Assembly (NCBI GenBank): GCA_017651425.1
Contig: JAGCCZ010000052.1
Location: forward strand, 1-60,885
Length of the DNA: 60,885 bases
DNA from: Bacteroidales bacterium
Lineage (GTDB): Bacteria; Bacteroidota; Bacteroidia; Bacteroidales; WCHB1-69
Reading direction: 5' to 3'
The notes under the pieces: model-generated
The model's database searches: none
What the model was told of the DNA's origin: nothing
The model's input: only the letters and a program-made list of their open reading frames with translations
Shown here: piece by piece, positions 42,671 to 52,367 of the stretch
Layout of the letters: each line of letters begins with the position of its first letter
How positions within the stretch are numbered: position 1 is the first letter of the stretch
Position numbers and translations under genes: made by a program

Positions 42671-43236
42671 TGAGATACCATGTGCTACATACGGTGAAAC
42701 TCTGCCCATCCTTTCTGGAAGTTGACGGCAGGCGCGTCGCGGAGGCCGGCGGTGAGACCTCTTTCCTCACGGATTTGTATCGTCGCCTCGGACTGGATTA
42801 TCCGAAATTTTTCAAGATGGACATCTTGAGCAAGGTGGGGTTTTTGGCGTCCGAGTTTTTGTTGGAACAGGAGGGTAGCGAGCGCTTCGTGCCGCGTGAC
42901 GACCGCGCTGTGCTGCTCTACAACCGTTACTCATCCATGCATGCAGACCAGGTCTTCCAAGAGACAATAGCCCATCCGGAGGACTTTTTCCCAAAACCCT
43001 CGGTCTTTGTATATACGCTGCCCAATATTGTGACGGGAGAGATTGCTATCCGCAACAAATACCACGGCGAAAGCAACTTTATCCTCCTGCCGGAATATTC
43101 TGAACAAGCGATAAACCAAGCGATTGAATGTGCATTTCTTGCTCTCGGGACCACCAGTCTCCTCACCGGCTGGCTGGAAGCACTTTCGGAAAATGATTAT
43201 AACGCTTCTCTGTCCTTACTAAACACTAATCAATAG
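42667..43236 (+). CDS. Half-size ketosynthase-like protein 1
   Basis: A 189-residue protein seen in Bacteroidota aryl-polyene and flexirubin clusters and annotated there as 3-oxoacyl-ACP synthase. It has the thiolase-like elements RAVLLYNRYSSMHADQVFQE, PSVFVYTLPNIVTGEIAIRN and ECAFLALGTTSLLTGWLEAL, but no catalytic Cys at the nucleophile position (PNIVTGEIA) and no C-terminal half. It therefore cannot condense alone and is probably a scaffold or chain-length-factor-like partner of a neighbouring KS. Its last codons lie inside the heptad repeat at 43215-43305. Start: ATG at 42667 overlapping the previous stop. Confidence 0.65.
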   Translation: MMRYHVLHTVKLCPSFLEVDGRRVAEAGGETSFLTDLYRRLGLDYPKFFKMDILSKVGFLASEFLLEQEGSERFVPRDDRAVLLYNRYSSMHADQVFQETIAHPEDFFPKPSVFVYTLPNIVTGEIAIRNKYHGESNFILLPEYSEQAINQAIECAFLALGTTSLLTGWLEALSENDYNASLSLLNTNQ

Positions 43237-43305
43237 ACACTAATCACCAATCACCAATCACCAACTACTGATCACTAATCACTAATCACTGTTCACTGAT
43301 CACTA
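43215..43305 (+). repeat. Thirteen tandem heptads before the second ACP
   Basis: The 91-nt tract divides without gaps into 13 seven-base units: CTTACTA, AACACTA, ATCAATA, GACACTA, ATCACCA three times, ACTACTG, ATCACTA twice, ATCACTG, TTCACTG, ATCACTA. The first three units are inside the coding end of the half-KS gene and include its stop codon. The last unit ends 12 nt before the ACP ATG at 43318. Confidence 0.9.
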
Positions 43306-43317
43306 AAAAACAACTAT

Positions 43318-43575
43318 ATGGAACTTACAGAAGAATTAAAAACCAAAATGATTGAGGTACTGAACCTCGAAGAGATGACGCCGGCGGACATCGATGACAA
43401 CGCTCCGTTGTTTGGAGACGAGGGCTTGGGTCTCGACTCCATTGACGTTCTGGAGTTGATTGTCTTGTTGGAGCGCAATTATGGCATCAAGATCACCGAC
43501 CCGAAGGCGGGCAAGGAGATTTTCGCCTCTGTGCGCACGATGGCCGATTATGTAGCTGCCAATCGCACGAAATAA
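43318..43575 (+). CDS. Aryl-polyene acyl carrier protein 2
   Basis: An 85-residue ACP; phosphopantetheine serine Ser41 in GLGLDSIDVLELIVLLERN. The acidic loop before it (FGDEGLGLDS) is typical of polyene-type ACPs. It overlaps the start of the next KS by 1 bp. It is preceded by the heptad tract. Together with ACP 1 it gives the two-ACP set usual for aryl polyenes. Confidence 0.9.
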   Translation: MELTEELKTKMIEVLNLEEMTPADIDDNAPLFGDEGLGLDSIDVLELIVLLERNYGIKITDPKAGKEIFASVRTMADYVAANRTK

Positions 43576-44756
43576 TGCGCCCGAGGGTTGTCATAACAGG
43601 CATGGGCGTGGTCTCCGCGTTGGGCGTGGGACAGGCGGCACAGGTCAAGTCCCTGATGCAAGGTGCTTCCGGCATTGGGGAGGTGCGTTATTTGCCTACC
43701 CAGCATCGCGAATTCCCCGTCGGAGAGGTCAGCTTGAGCCATGATGAGATGCTTGAGATGCTTCAGATTCATGATGATCAGCGCTATTCAAGAACTTCTC
43801 TTTTAGGGATGATTGCCTTGCGCGAGGCTCTGGCACAGGCTCGGCTGCTCGACCGCGAGGATTTGGCTTTCATCTCCGGCACGACCGTCGGCGGCATGGA
43901 TGTCACGGAGCAACATTTCCCGGAGCCGTTGCCATCCGGTATGAGGGATGTACACGACTGTGGCGCCAACACCAATGGCATTGCCGACTATTTCGGCTGT
44001 TTTGACTATACTTCCACGGTTTCCACGGCCTGTTCTTCTGCCATGAACGCCCTGATTACAGCCAAATGGCTGATTGAAAGCGGGGAACGTGACATTGTGG
44101 TGGCGGGCGGTTCCGAAGCGCTCTCCCTTTTCCATCTCAATGGTTTCAAGTCGCTGATGATTCTGGACCAGGAGCGTTGCCGTCCTTTTGACAAAATGCG
44201 TGCGGGCCTGAACTTGGGCGAGGGGGCTGCTTACCTTGTGCTGGAACGTGAAGAGACGGCATTGGCACGCCAGGCGGACATCCTTGGCGTGCTGAGTGGT
44301 GTCGGGAATGCCTGTGATGCCTATCACCAGACGGCCTCTTCGGAGAACGGTGAAGGTGGGTATCGTGCTATGATGAAGGCACTTGAGGATGCCGGCATAG
44401 ATCGTTCCCGCATTGACTACGTGAATGCACACGGCACAGCCACTCCCAACAACGACATGACCGAAAGTGCCGCTCTGAGGCGCGTTTTTGGCGAAAAGTT
44501 GCCGTCGGTCTCCTCCACGAAATCCTACACGGGACATACCACCAGTGCGTCAGGTTCCATTGAAGCCGTTTTCTGCCTGTTGGCGTTGCAGAATGGGTTC
44601 CTGCCATTCCAATGGGAATTCCAAAATCCCGATGCCTCCTGCATCATACCGGTCTCTGGATTTCAATGTCCGCGAGCCGAACTGCACCATGTGATGTGCA
44701 ACTCCTTTGGCTTCGGCGGTAATGATTCATCCATCATATTGTCGCGCTATGAATAG
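43575..44756 (+). CDS. Beta-ketoacyl synthase (aryl-polyene KS 2, ApeO-like)
   Basis: A 393-residue KS with full catalytic set: Cys153 in VSTACSSAMNAL, His in NAHGTATPNND and His in YTGHTTSASGS; C-terminal NSFGFGGNDS. The TACSSA context is like chain-building type II KS enzymes. It is coupled to ACP 2 (1-bp overlap) and to the following half-KS (8-bp overlap), the arrangement expected for an ApeO:ApeC-type KS/chain-length-factor heterodimer. It would repeatedly condense the aryl starter with malonyl-ACP. Confidence 0.88.
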   Translation: MRPRVVITGMGVVSALGVGQAAQVKSLMQGASGIGEVRYLPTQHREFPVGEVSLSHDEMLEMLQIHDDQRYSRTSLLGMIALREALAQARLLDREDLAFISGTTVGGMDVTEQHFPEPLPSGMRDVHDCGANTNGIADYFGCFDYTSTVSTACSSAMNALITAKWLIESGERDIVVAGGSEALSLFHLNGFKSLMILDQERCRPFDKMRAGLNLGEGAAYLVLEREETALARQADILGVLSGVGNACDAYHQTASSENGEGGYRAMMKALEDAGIDRSRIDYVNAHGTATPNNDMTESAALRRVFGEKLPSVSSTKSYTGHTTSASGSIEAVFCLLALQNGFLPFQWEFQNPDASCIIPVSGFQCPRAELHHVMCNSFGFGGNDSSIILSRYE

Positions 44757-45369
44757 AGTGTTTGTTACGGCTGTCGTGAAGAATGTTCCGCTCGAGGAGT
44801 ACGGCCGCTACCTGCCGCCCATGAAGGCGCGTCGCTTTGGGAAGTTACAGAAACGGGCACTTGTCACGGCACTCAAGGCGATGGAAATCAGTGGCATAGC
44901 GCAACCCGATGCCATTCTCAACGGAACTGCCATGGGCTGTATGGAGAATTCCGTCCAAATCCTTGAGAGCATGTTGAAAGAGGGCGAGGCGGTGAGTATG
45001 CCGACCTGCTTCATGCAATCCACGCACAACACCGTGGCCTCGCTGATCGCCATCTATACGCAGAACCACGGCTACAACACCACCTATGCGCATCGTGGAA
45101 TCTCCTTTGCCTGCGCTCTGCACGATGCTTTCATGCAGATGCGGATGGGCCGCATACGGACGGCTCTGGTCTGCGAGAACGATGAAATCACCCGTTATCA
45201 AGAAAATAATCTTCAACTGTTCGGTAAAATCGCGCCCGAGGACAAGTCCGAGGCGTGGATGCTTAGCGTTGATCCCGGGGAACACCCGCTTTATGAACTT
45301 TTAGACGTGCGGATTATCCACCAAAAAGGTGCCGAAGATCGAGCCGTCATCCTAAAAAATTTGCTATGA
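44749..45369 (+). CDS. Half-size ketosynthase-like protein 2 (ApeC-like chain-length factor)
   Basis: A 206-residue protein of the Ketoacyl-synt_2-like family. It resembles the N-terminal half of a KS (LQKRALVTALKAMEISGI, AILNGTAMGCMENSVQILE) and has PTCFMQSTHNTVASLIAIYT where the nucleophile elbow would be; Cys is replaced (STHNT). Such proteins pair with an active KS in E. coli-type aryl-polyene synthases (ApeC). The start at 44749 is inside the preceding KS gene, giving an 8-bp overlap. Nature as partner subunit is inferred from family and coupling. Confidence 0.7.
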   Translation: MNRVFVTAVVKNVPLEEYGRYLPPMKARRFGKLQKRALVTALKAMEISGIAQPDAILNGTAMGCMENSVQILESMLKEGEAVSMPTCFMQSTHNTVASLIAIYTQNHGYNTTYAHRGISFACALHDAFMQMRMGRIRTALVCENDEITRYQENNLQLFGKIAPEDKSEAWMLSVDPGEHPLYELLDVRIIHQKGAEDRAVILKNLL

Positions 45370-45716
45370 GACTAATCATCTTGGCTGTTATACAGTCTAT
45401 TTTCCTTTGTTCAGGACAGGTGTTTCTGAAAATTGCACTTGAGAAAATGGGAACTTTTGCATGGAAATGGGCGTTCTTCGTCTCGCAACTGACCAACTGG
45501 TGGTGGCTGGGATGTGGTGCTTGCTACGGCATCGCCACGGTTCTTTGGTTTTACATCATCAAGCATTTCCCGTTTTCCATTGCGTATCCGCTCTCCTCGC
45601 TCAGTTACGTGTTCGGCATGTTTGCCGCCATCATGATATTCCACGAGAGTGTCCCGACCATTCGTTGGATAGGGGTCCTGCTCATCATGGCGGGCTGTTA
45701 TTTTATCGCTAAATAA
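45366..45716 (+). CDS. Small DMT/EamA-like (ArnE-type) membrane protein
   Basis: A 116-residue protein with four hydrophobic helices: about 1-18, 43-63, 70-90 and 97-114. Features such as QVFLKIALEKMG, ATVLWFYIIKHFPFSIAYPL and GVLLIMAGCYFIA match small EamA/SMR-type proteins such as ArnE/ArnF, which flip undecaprenyl-linked sugars. In this cluster it may move a lipid-linked intermediate across the inner membrane. It overlaps the half-KS gene by 4 bp. Confidence 0.75.
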   Translation: MRLIILAVIQSIFLCSGQVFLKIALEKMGTFAWKWAFFVSQLTNWWWLGCGACYGIATVLWFYIIKHFPFSIAYPLSSLSYVFGMFAAIMIFHESVPTIRWIGVLLIMAGCYFIAK

Positions 45717-45722
45717 TAGAGA

Positions 45723-46385
45723 ATGAAGAATATAAGCATTATGCAAAAGTGTTTTTTATGCGCTGTCGCACTGCTGATGGTCGCGTTTGGCAGTGCTCAG
45801 CAACTGAAAAAAGCATCTGCCGAGCAGGCCAAGACGATGCTTGAGACGGTGAACAAGGCTGCCGCCTCCGTGAAAACCATGCAGTGCGATTTCACGCAGA
45901 CGCGAAAGTCCTCGATGCTGAAGAACGAGGCTGTCTCAAAAGGGAAAATGTACTACTCGGGGAAAAAGCTCAAGTGGGCCTACACGACTCCGAACAAGTA
46001 TGCCATGGTGGTGGTTGACAACGGCAAGAGCCAGGAAGTCTTCCTGCAGTCCAAGGACGGGAGCAAGACGATGGATGGACAGGGAAGCCAGCTGTTCAAG
46101 AGCATCGCCCGGCTGGTGATGAATGGCGTGACGGGGGCTGCCTTGTCGGAAAACAGCGAGTTTACGGTTGAAATGTACACCCAAGGCGATGTCTGGGTGG
46201 CTAAGTTGACCCCTAAGAAGGATAAAATGAAGAAAATGTTTGCCTATATGCGCCTCTATATCAGCACGGACAGAAAATATGTCAACAAAGTGGAGCTGTA
46301 TGAGGCGAACGACGATGTGACGACCATCGTTTTTACCAATATGAAACTAAACGAAAAAATAGACGAGTCGGTCTTTGCCCTTTGA
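45723..46385 (+). CDS. LolA-like outer-membrane lipoprotein carrier
   Basis: A 220-residue periplasmic protein: signal peptide to about residue 25 (GSAQ), then a LolA fold with MQCDFTQTRKSSMLKNEAVS, KGKMYYSGKKLKWAYTTPNK and VNKVELYEANDDVTTIVFTN. LolA carries lipoproteins between membranes; dedicated copies are found in aryl-polyene and flexirubin clusters and are thought to carry the pigment lipid. It lies 6 bp after the DMT-like gene and its stop is 5 bp before the dehydratase ATG. Confidence 0.88.
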   Translation: MKNISIMQKCFLCAVALLMVAFGSAQQLKKASAEQAKTMLETVNKAAASVKTMQCDFTQTRKSSMLKNEAVSKGKMYYSGKKLKWAYTTPNKYAMVVVDNGKSQEVFLQSKDGSKTMDGQGSQLFKSIARLVMNGVTGAALSENSEFTVEMYTQGDVWVAKLTPKKDKMKKMFAYMRLYISTDRKYVNKVELYEANDDVTTIVFTNMKLNEKIDESVFAL

Positions 46386-46390
46386 TAGCC

Positions 46391-46753
46391 ATGAAGTTGG
46401 AAAATGAACTATATGAGATTGTGAGCTGCCGGACGGATTCCGTCGTGGTGCGCTGGCGGCCCGAAAGCGTTATTTACAAGGCGCATTTCCCGGGCAATCC
46501 CATCACGCCCGGGGTCTGCATCGTGGGCTTGGTCGCTGAATTAGCGCAAAAACTGACCGAACAGCGGCTTGTCCTCCGTGCCATCAGGAATGTGAAATTT
46601 GTGGATATCATCCGCCCTGGCGACGGTTCTGAAGCCACTTTCGTTTTCGACAAAATAGAACAATCGGAAGATGTCCTTTCTGTCCGGGGGAAGGTTGAAG
46701 TGAATGCGCGTGCCTTCACTAAATTTTCAATGACTTTTGATGTCGTGCGATGA
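46391..46753 (+). CDS. Hot-dog dehydratase, ApeI/FabZ-like
   Basis: A 120-residue hot-dog protein with the canonical FabZ active motif AHFPGNPITPGVC (His32) and the helix VGLVAELAQKL. It would dehydrate 3-hydroxyacyl-ACP intermediates of the polyene chain; conserved acidic residue in the helix is present (AELAQ). It differs from the ApeP-like dehydratase at 41082, giving the two-dehydratase set. A TTG frame start nine bases upstream is less likely than ATG 46391. It overlaps the glycosyltransferase gene by 4 bp. Confidence 0.8.
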   Translation: MKLENELYEIVSCRTDSVVVRWRPESVIYKAHFPGNPITPGVCIVGLVAELAQKLTEQRLVLRAIRNVKFVDIIRPGDGSEATFVFDKIEQSEDVLSVRGKVEVNARAFTKFSMTFDVVR

Positions 46754-47517
46754 CGAACTGGCGGGAGATTTTCGATGAGGAGCGCATTTGCGTCGTGGTG
46801 CCGACCTACAACAACGAGCGGACGGTCACGGATGTGTTGCAGCGTATCCGCATCTACACATCGAACATCATCGTGGTAAACGACGGCAGCACGCCAGAGA
46901 CCAAAGCGGCTATTGTCGCCGCTTTTCCGGAACTTCCTGACATGGTTGAATACACGCCGAATCGTGGCAAGGGCTATGCGCTGATGCAGGGCTTTCGCCG
47001 TGCGGTGGAGATGGGCTACCATCACGCCATTACTATCGATTCCGACGGACAGCATTTTCCTGAGGATATTCCTGTTATCATGGAATGTTTTCAGGCACAT
47101 CGCGGGGCATTGATTGTAGGGGCACGCAACCTGACGGCCGACAACATGCCCGCGCAGAACACTTTTGCAAACAAGTTTTCCAATTTCTGGTTTCATCTGC
47201 AGACAGGAATCCGTTTGGAGGACACGCAGAGTGGTTTTCGGCTCTATCCGCTGGACCGCATCAACCTTCGTTGGCCCATCACGCCTCGCTACGAGGCTGA
47301 GTTGGAACTGTTGGTCTTCTCTGCGTGGCGCGGGACTCCCGTGGTGTCGGTGCCGGTGCGCGTCTATTACCCGCCTGAGGGCGAGCGCGTGAGCCATTTC
47401 CGCCCGTTCCACGACTTCTTTAGAATCAGTGTGTTGAACAGCATACTATGCATTGCCGCTTTGTTCTATTACCTGCCTGTGAAGATTGTTCGCTTTCTGA
47501 AATCAATTCAGAATTAG
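46750..47517 (+). CDS. GT2 family glycosyltransferase
   Basis: A 255-residue glycosyltransferase: VVVPTYNNERTVTDVLQRI, VVNDGST and the DxD-containing ITIDSDGQHFPEDIP, followed by EDTQSGFRLYPL. Two C-terminal hydrophobic segments (about 225-245) suggest membrane association. In aryl-polyene clusters a GT2 is often fused to an acyltransferase (ApeJ-type); here the two are separate genes. It may glycosylate a lipid carrier or the polyene headgroup. Confidence 0.85.
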   Translation: MTNWREIFDEERICVVVPTYNNERTVTDVLQRIRIYTSNIIVVNDGSTPETKAAIVAAFPELPDMVEYTPNRGKGYALMQGFRRAVEMGYHHAITIDSDGQHFPEDIPVIMECFQAHRGALIVGARNLTADNMPAQNTFANKFSNFWFHLQTGIRLEDTQSGFRLYPLDRINLRWPITPRYEAELELLVFSAWRGTPVVSVPVRVYYPPEGERVSHFRPFHDFFRISVLNSILCIAALFYYLPVKIVRFLKSIQN

Positions 47518-47525
47518 AAAATTCT

Positions 47526-47533
47526 TATTTTTG
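47526..47533 (+). promoter_or_regulatory. Internal promoter -7 box (TATTTTTG) in the pigment cluster
   Basis: TATTTTTG lies in the only gap of the 40-52 kb stretch (84 nt, 47518-47601) that looks like an intergenic promoter. It would add transcription of the exporter and the genes after it. Confidence 0.45.
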
Positions 47534-47601
47534 CAAGTTTTTTGTAAAATGGATAAATATTGGATTATCAGCAGGAAAGCCTGTAAATAGTTGATTCTTT
47601 C

Positions 47602-50600
47602 ATGACGAAGTTCTTCTTAAGAATATACGATTTTCTGGAAAAACATCGTGGATTGGGCATTGCGATTGTACTTGCTCTCACGGTGCTTTTTGCCTTTTTG
47701 GCATCTAAAATCAGCTACGAAGAAGATATCGCCAAGTTTCTCCCTCGGGATGAGAAAAGTAGGAAGTATCAAGAAGTCTATCAGCAGTTTGCCGCCCAAA
47801 ACAGGATTGTCATCGTTGTCTCCGCAACGGGAAAGGACACCCTCCATGCTTTGGATGAGGTGGAAGATGCGATGCAGCGTTTAGGCGACAGCCTCGCCGA
47901 TTGTGAAATGGTGGAGAACCTGACGACAACGGTGGATGAGATGCAGTTCCTGGATCTGATGAATGCAGTGTACAACCATCTGCCTTTTCTGTTGGAGGAT
48001 GCTGATTATCAGCGTATAGATTCCCTGCTGCAGACTCCCGGTCTCATTGACGACCGGTTGGAAGCCATCGGGAGAATGTTGATGTTCCCTACATCGGGCA
48101 TGTTCCGTTATAGTATGTGCAACGACCCGCTGCAGCTTTTCACTCCGGCCTTGCAGCGTCTGAACTCGTTGAAACTGAACGAGTCCTTTCAGGTGATAGA
48201 TGGCTATCTCTTCACGGCCGACGGACAGCACGGCATCATCACTTTCGACAGTCCTTACGGCTCCAATGAGAGTCGCGACAACGGGCTGCTGTCCCAATTC
48301 TTGGACAAGAAAATCGCCGAGGTGCAGGCCCAGGTTCCCGGTGTCGAGATGGCAGCCGTGGGTGCGCCTTTGATTGCTGCCGCCAACGCCAAGCAGATCA
48401 AGCGCGACTCCCTTTTGGCGGTTACCATAGCCTTGGTCTTGATTTTGACAATCCTGCTGCTGCATTATCGTCGCATATCGGACATCCTTTGGGTGGGCGC
48501 GTCTATTCTCTTCGGAGCCTTGTTCGCACTGGCAGGAATCGCCATTCTCCGAGGCAGCATCTCCGTGATCGTGCTGGGCATCGGTTCTGTTATCATTGGA
48601 ATCGTGGCCAATTATCCGTTGCATTTTTTAGATACCTACAAGGAGGTCGGCAATCGGCGGGAGGCTCTGCGAGAAATGGTGTTACCTCTTTTCATCGGTA
48701 ACTTGACGACCGTGGCTGCCTTCTTTTGCCTGCTGTGGCTCGATGCCCAGGCAATGCGCGACCTTGGACTCTTCGCCTCGCTGATGCTGATAGGCACAAT
48801 TTTCTTTGTGCTGATCTTCTTGCCGCAGTTCATGCGCCACCGCCCGCAACCCTCCGAACACTTTCTCTTTGAAAAACTGGCCGGACTGCAATTATCACGC
48901 AGCAAAGCTCGCCCATGGATTCTTATGGCCGGTCTGGTGGTGACGGTCATCTTGGGCTATTATTCCCAAAAGATATCCTTCGACAGCGACCTGTCACACA
49001 TCAATTATATGACCCCATCCCAGCGACAGAATCTGGAAATTCTCTCCCAGGTGCAGTCTTCCGACATGATGTATGCCGTCTCGGAAGGCGCCACCCTGCA
49101 GGAGGCGGTGGACCGCAATGCGGCCATGATGGAGCAGCTCAAGGGTTGTGCGGCGGTGGAGACGATCAGTGGAGTGGGGGAGATGCTGCTCTCGCGGCAA
49201 CAGCTGCAAAGTGCTGCCGCCCGTTGGAATGACTTCTGGCAGAACGAGTCTCGGCAGGCATTCCTGCGTGAGTTCCAACGAAAAGCAGATGAACATGGCT
49301 TTCAGGAGCAAGCCTTCCTGCCTTTTGTAAGCAAGGTGTCGGAAACAGTGGAAATTCCAAGTATTGAGGAGTTTGATGATGTTGTTGAACCCTTCACCAA
49401 CAAGTATATCTATGCCTCGGATGAGGGATGGAAAATTGTCAATTATGTGAAGACGTCTGATCCCGAGGCAGTGCATGCCTTGCTGGACGACAAGGATGAG
49501 GGCTTCTTTGTCTTCTCCGGCCGCGATGTGGGGCATCAACTGGTGGATATGCTGCGCGGCTCGTTTAACTATATCGGATTGGTGTGCAGTATTGTGGTCT
49601 TCATCTTCCTCCTGCTCTCTTTCAAAAGGATAGAACTCGCCTTGTTGGCCTTCTTGCCGCTGGCTGTCAGCTGGGTCTGGATTTTGGGCATCATGTATCT
49701 GACAGGTGTCCAATTCAATATCGTCAATGTTATTTTGGCTACCTTTATTTTCGGACAGGGCGATGACTACACGATTTTCATCACCGAAGGGTTGTTGTAC
49801 GAATATACGACCGGCAAACCGCGCCTGGCCTCCTACAAGCACAGCGTGGTCATATCGGCCTTGGTCATGTTCGCCGGCATCGGTTGCCTGGCCGTGGCCA
49901 GGCATCCCGCGTTGCAGTCGCTGGCCATGGTGACAATCATTGGCATGTTGACCGTCGTGCTGATGGCTTCCTTCCTGCCGACTGTCGTCTTCGATTGGCT
50001 GACGCGGAAAAATGGTCGGAAACGCGAGGCTCCAGTGACATTCAAACGGCTGTTTTATATGGTGCTATGTGCCATTGCCTTCTTTTTCCTCTTCCTGTTT
50101 CTGATACCGTTTACCGCGCTCTATTTCCTGATTGGTAAGAATTCGGAGACCAAGAAGCTTCGTTATCATAAGATGTTGCAGCGAATAGCCGCCTTTTGTG
50201 TGCAACATCTTCCTGGGATCCGTTTTTCCATCAATAATATATCGGGGGAGACTTTTGAAAAGCCAGCGGTTGTTGTGTCTAACCATCAGAGTCACTTTGA
50301 CTTGCTATGTATGATTTCGTTGACACCAAAGATTGTTTTCTTGACTAATGATTGGGTCTGGAGGAATCCGTTCTATGGGTTGGTGATTCGCAAGGCGGAG
50401 TACTATCCTGTGCATGACGGCATTGAGAAGTTTCTTCCGAGGTTGCGCGATTTGTACCAGCGAGGATATTCCATCTGTGTCTTTCCTGAAGGTACGCGCT
50501 CCTCGCAGTGCGATATCCTGCGCTTCCACAGGGGGGCGTTCACGCTCGCACGCGAGTTGGACGCCGACGTGTTACCTGTTTTCCTGCATGGCACCGGACA

Positions 50601-50841
50601 TGTGCTTCCCAAAGAGGAATTCCTGCTTCGTGAAGGCGATATGTATATGGAAATCGCCCCGCGTATCCGCCCGTACGATGGCGTGGACGCGGACCATGAC
50701 ATTGAAAAGGACCGTCTTGTCGCTAAGCAAATGCGACGCTATTATATGGAACATTATGCGGAGATCTGTCGTGAGATTGAAACTCCTGAATATTGGCGAT
50801 ATATTCGTAAGTATCAGAATTATTACAAGATAGAAATATGA
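47602..50841 (+). CDS. MMPL/RND-type exporter fused to an acyltransferase
   Basis: A 1079-residue two-part protein. Residues 1-850 are an MMPL-type RND exporter: first helix at about 18-38, then a periplasmic loop, helix bundle near 270-410, second loop, and second bundle near 660-790 with the hallmark [14 protein letters not shown]. Residues about 870-1060 are a PlsC-like acyltransferase with the HX4D motif in NHQSHFDLL (His895-Asp900) and FPEGTRSS. The exporter part would move the pigment lipid out of the inner membrane, and the acyltransferase side faces the cytoplasm. The fusion suggests acylation coupled to export. It overlaps the next gene by 4 bp. Confidence 0.88.
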   Translation: MTKFFLRIYDFLEKHRGLGIAIVLALTVLFAFLASKISYEEDIAKFLPRDEKSRKYQEVYQQFAAQNRIVIVVSATGKDTLHALDEVEDAMQRLGDSLADCEMVENLTTTVDEMQFLDLMNAVYNHLPFLLEDADYQRIDSLLQTPGLIDDRLEAIGRMLMFPTSGMFRYSMCNDPLQLFTPALQRLNSLKLNESFQVIDGYLFTADGQHGIITFDSPYGSNESRDNGLLSQFLDKKIAEVQAQVPGVEMAAVGAPLIAAANAKQIKRDSLLAVTIALVLILTILLLHYRRISDILWVGASILFGALFALAGIAILRGSISVIVLGIGSVIIGIVANYPLHFLDTYKEVGNRREALREMVLPLFIGNLTTVAAFFCLLWLDAQAMRDLGLFASLMLIGTIFFVLIFLPQFMRHRPQPSEHFLFEKLAGLQLSRSKARPWILMAGLVVTVILGYYSQKISFDSDLSHINYMTPSQRQNLEILSQVQSSDMMYAVSEGATLQEAVDRNAAMMEQLKGCAAVETISGVGEMLLSRQQLQSAAARWNDFWQNESRQAFLREFQRKADEHGFQEQAFLPFVSKVSETVEIPSIEEFDDVVEPFTNKYIYASDEGWKIVNYVKTSDPEAVHALLDDKDEGFFVFSGRDVGHQLVDMLRGSFNYIGLVCSIVVFIFLLLSFKRIELALLAFLPLAVSWVWILGIMYLTGVQFNIVNVILATFIFGQGDDYTIFITEGLLYEYTTGKPRLASYKHSVVISALVMFAGIGCLAVARHPALQSLAMVTIIGMLTVVLMASFLPTVVFDWLTRKNGRKREAPVTFKRLFYMVLCAIAFFFLFLFLIPFTALYFLIGKNSETKKLRYHKMLQRIAAFCVQHLPGIRFSINNISGETFEKPAVVVSNHQSHFDLLCMISLTPKIVFLTNDWVWRNPFYGLVIRKAEYYPVHDGIEKFLPRLRDLYQRGYSICVFPEGTRSSQCDILRFHRGAFTLARELDADVLPVFLHGTGHVLPKEEFLLREGDMYMEIAPRIRPYDGVDADHDIEKDRLVAKQMRRYYMEHYAEICREIETPEYWRYIRKYQNYYKIEI

Positions 50842-52340
50842 GCAAAGAAATTGTAATTATAGGAGGTGGTCTTGGCGGGCTCTTCACCGCTGCGCTGCTG
50901 GCCAAGGAAGGTCTTCATGTGACTGTGCTGGAAAAGGACCGTCGGGTGGGAGGCGGACTGCGCTCCTTTACCCGTCAGGGCGTTTCCTTTGACACAGGCA
51001 TGCATGTTTTGGGCGGCCTGCACCCGAACGACTCGCTCTACAAAATCTGCAACTACCTCGGCATTCTCGACCAGCTTTCCTTCCGCTCCACCGATCTGGA
51101 CTGCACTGACGAAATCTATTGTCACGAAGATCGACAGATATACCGCGTCCCCTCTGGCAAGGCAGACTTTACGGCTTTTTTCCAGCAGATGTTCCCGGAG
51201 GAGAAGGAGGCCATTCAGGCGTATGTCGAGGAAATTTACAGCTTGGCCGATGAGGTCGATTTCTTTTCCTTGAAAGAGGGCAGTGACTGGGGAAAGTCTT
51301 ATGGCGATACTTTTTTTAAGTCTTCCAAAGAATTTATAAACAGTTATATAAGTAATCCAAAACTGCAGAATCTGTTGGCTTATATGAGTCCTTTGTGCGG
51401 AGGCGAATCCGGTTATACGCCTGCCTATATTTTTGCGCTCATCAACTATCTTTTCATAGAAGGGCATTCCAGATTCGAGGGTCCGGCCTCACAGTTGGCG
51501 GAGGCGTTGCAAACTTGCATCGAAAGTCATGGCGGCACGATTGTGACAGGCATGCCCGTCACGCATGTCGCGGTGGAGGACAACTTGGTGCAGCATGTGA
51601 CCACTGCCGACGGACGCTCTTTCCGCGGAGACGTTTACATTTCGGGCATACATCCCCAATCGTTATTGGAGATATCCGATAATCAATTGTTCACGAAGGC
51701 TTTTCGGACACGTGTCAATGAATCTCCGAACAATTACTCGGCCTATTGCGTCTATGTGGTGTTCAAGCCGGATACGTTCCCCTACATCAATTATCCGTGT
51801 TATTACATGGATAGTTACGACAGTGTATGGAATTTCGGAAAGCATATTGAAGAGGACTGGCCGCAGACTATGGTCGCCTTAACGCCTTGCGAGAAGCACC
51901 AGGGGCCGTTTGCCAGGACGATGGAGGCGATAGTCTTTATGCCCTATTCGGCGTGCGCCCGATGGGAGAATACGGTTACAGGGCATCGTGGCGAGGATTA
52001 TTTGGAGTGGAAAAGACAACATACGGAAAAGATTCTTGGCAAGCTGGAGAACCGATATCCGGGCTTCCGCGACTGTGTGGCGCATGTGTACGATGCTTCG
52101 CCCCTGACCATCCGCGACTACAATGGTGCGCCGGAAGGCTCGCTGTACGGGCTGTTAAAGGATTGCCGGAATCCTTATGCGGGTTATGTGCCTGTACGCA
52201 CAAAGACCGCCAACCTCCTCATGACGGGGCAGAACATTTACCTGCATGGCTGTTGTGGCGTCCCTCTCACCGCCGTGCTCACCGCAGAGGCCTTGCTCGG
52301 CGATGACGTGATTGTGCGGAAGATCAATGCTGGATGTTGA
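50838..52340 (+). CDS. FAD-dependent phytoene-desaturase-like oxidoreductase
   Basis: A 500-residue flavoprotein of the CrtI/amine-oxidase superfamily. The FAD motif is [20 protein letters not shown] (glycines 9-14), then [14 protein letters not shown] and [11 protein letters not shown]. The C-terminal signature GLYGLLKD with [18 protein letters not shown] is the second FAD contact. It could desaturate, isomerise or hydroxylate the polyene; similar genes accompany flexirubin clusters. It is coupled to the exporter gene. Confidence 0.85.
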   Translation: MSKEIVIIGGGLGGLFTAALLAKEGLHVTVLEKDRRVGGGLRSFTRQGVSFDTGMHVLGGLHPNDSLYKICNYLGILDQLSFRSTDLDCTDEIYCHEDRQIYRVPSGKADFTAFFQQMFPEEKEAIQAYVEEIYSLADEVDFFSLKEGSDWGKSYGDTFFKSSKEFINSYISNPKLQNLLAYMSPLCGGESGYTPAYIFALINYLFIEGHSRFEGPASQLAEALQTCIESHGGTIVTGMPVTHVAVEDNLVQHVTTADGRSFRGDVYISGIHPQSLLEISDNQLFTKAFRTRVNESPNNYSAYCVYVVFKPDTFPYINYPCYYMDSYDSVWNFGKHIEEDWPQTMVALTPCEKHQGPFARTMEAIVFMPYSACARWENTVTGHRGEDYLEWKRQHTEKILGKLENRYPGFRDCVAHVYDASPLTIRDYNGAPEGSLYGLLKDCRNPYAGYVPVRTKTANLLMTGQNIYLHGCCGVPLTAVLTAEALLGDDVIVRKINAGC

Positions 52341-52367
52341 ATTGTTTAGCGGCAAAGGATACGAGAT

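Noticed and set aside
43215..43305. CRISPR array
   Set aside because: The repeats are 7 nt, directly adjacent and have no spacers.
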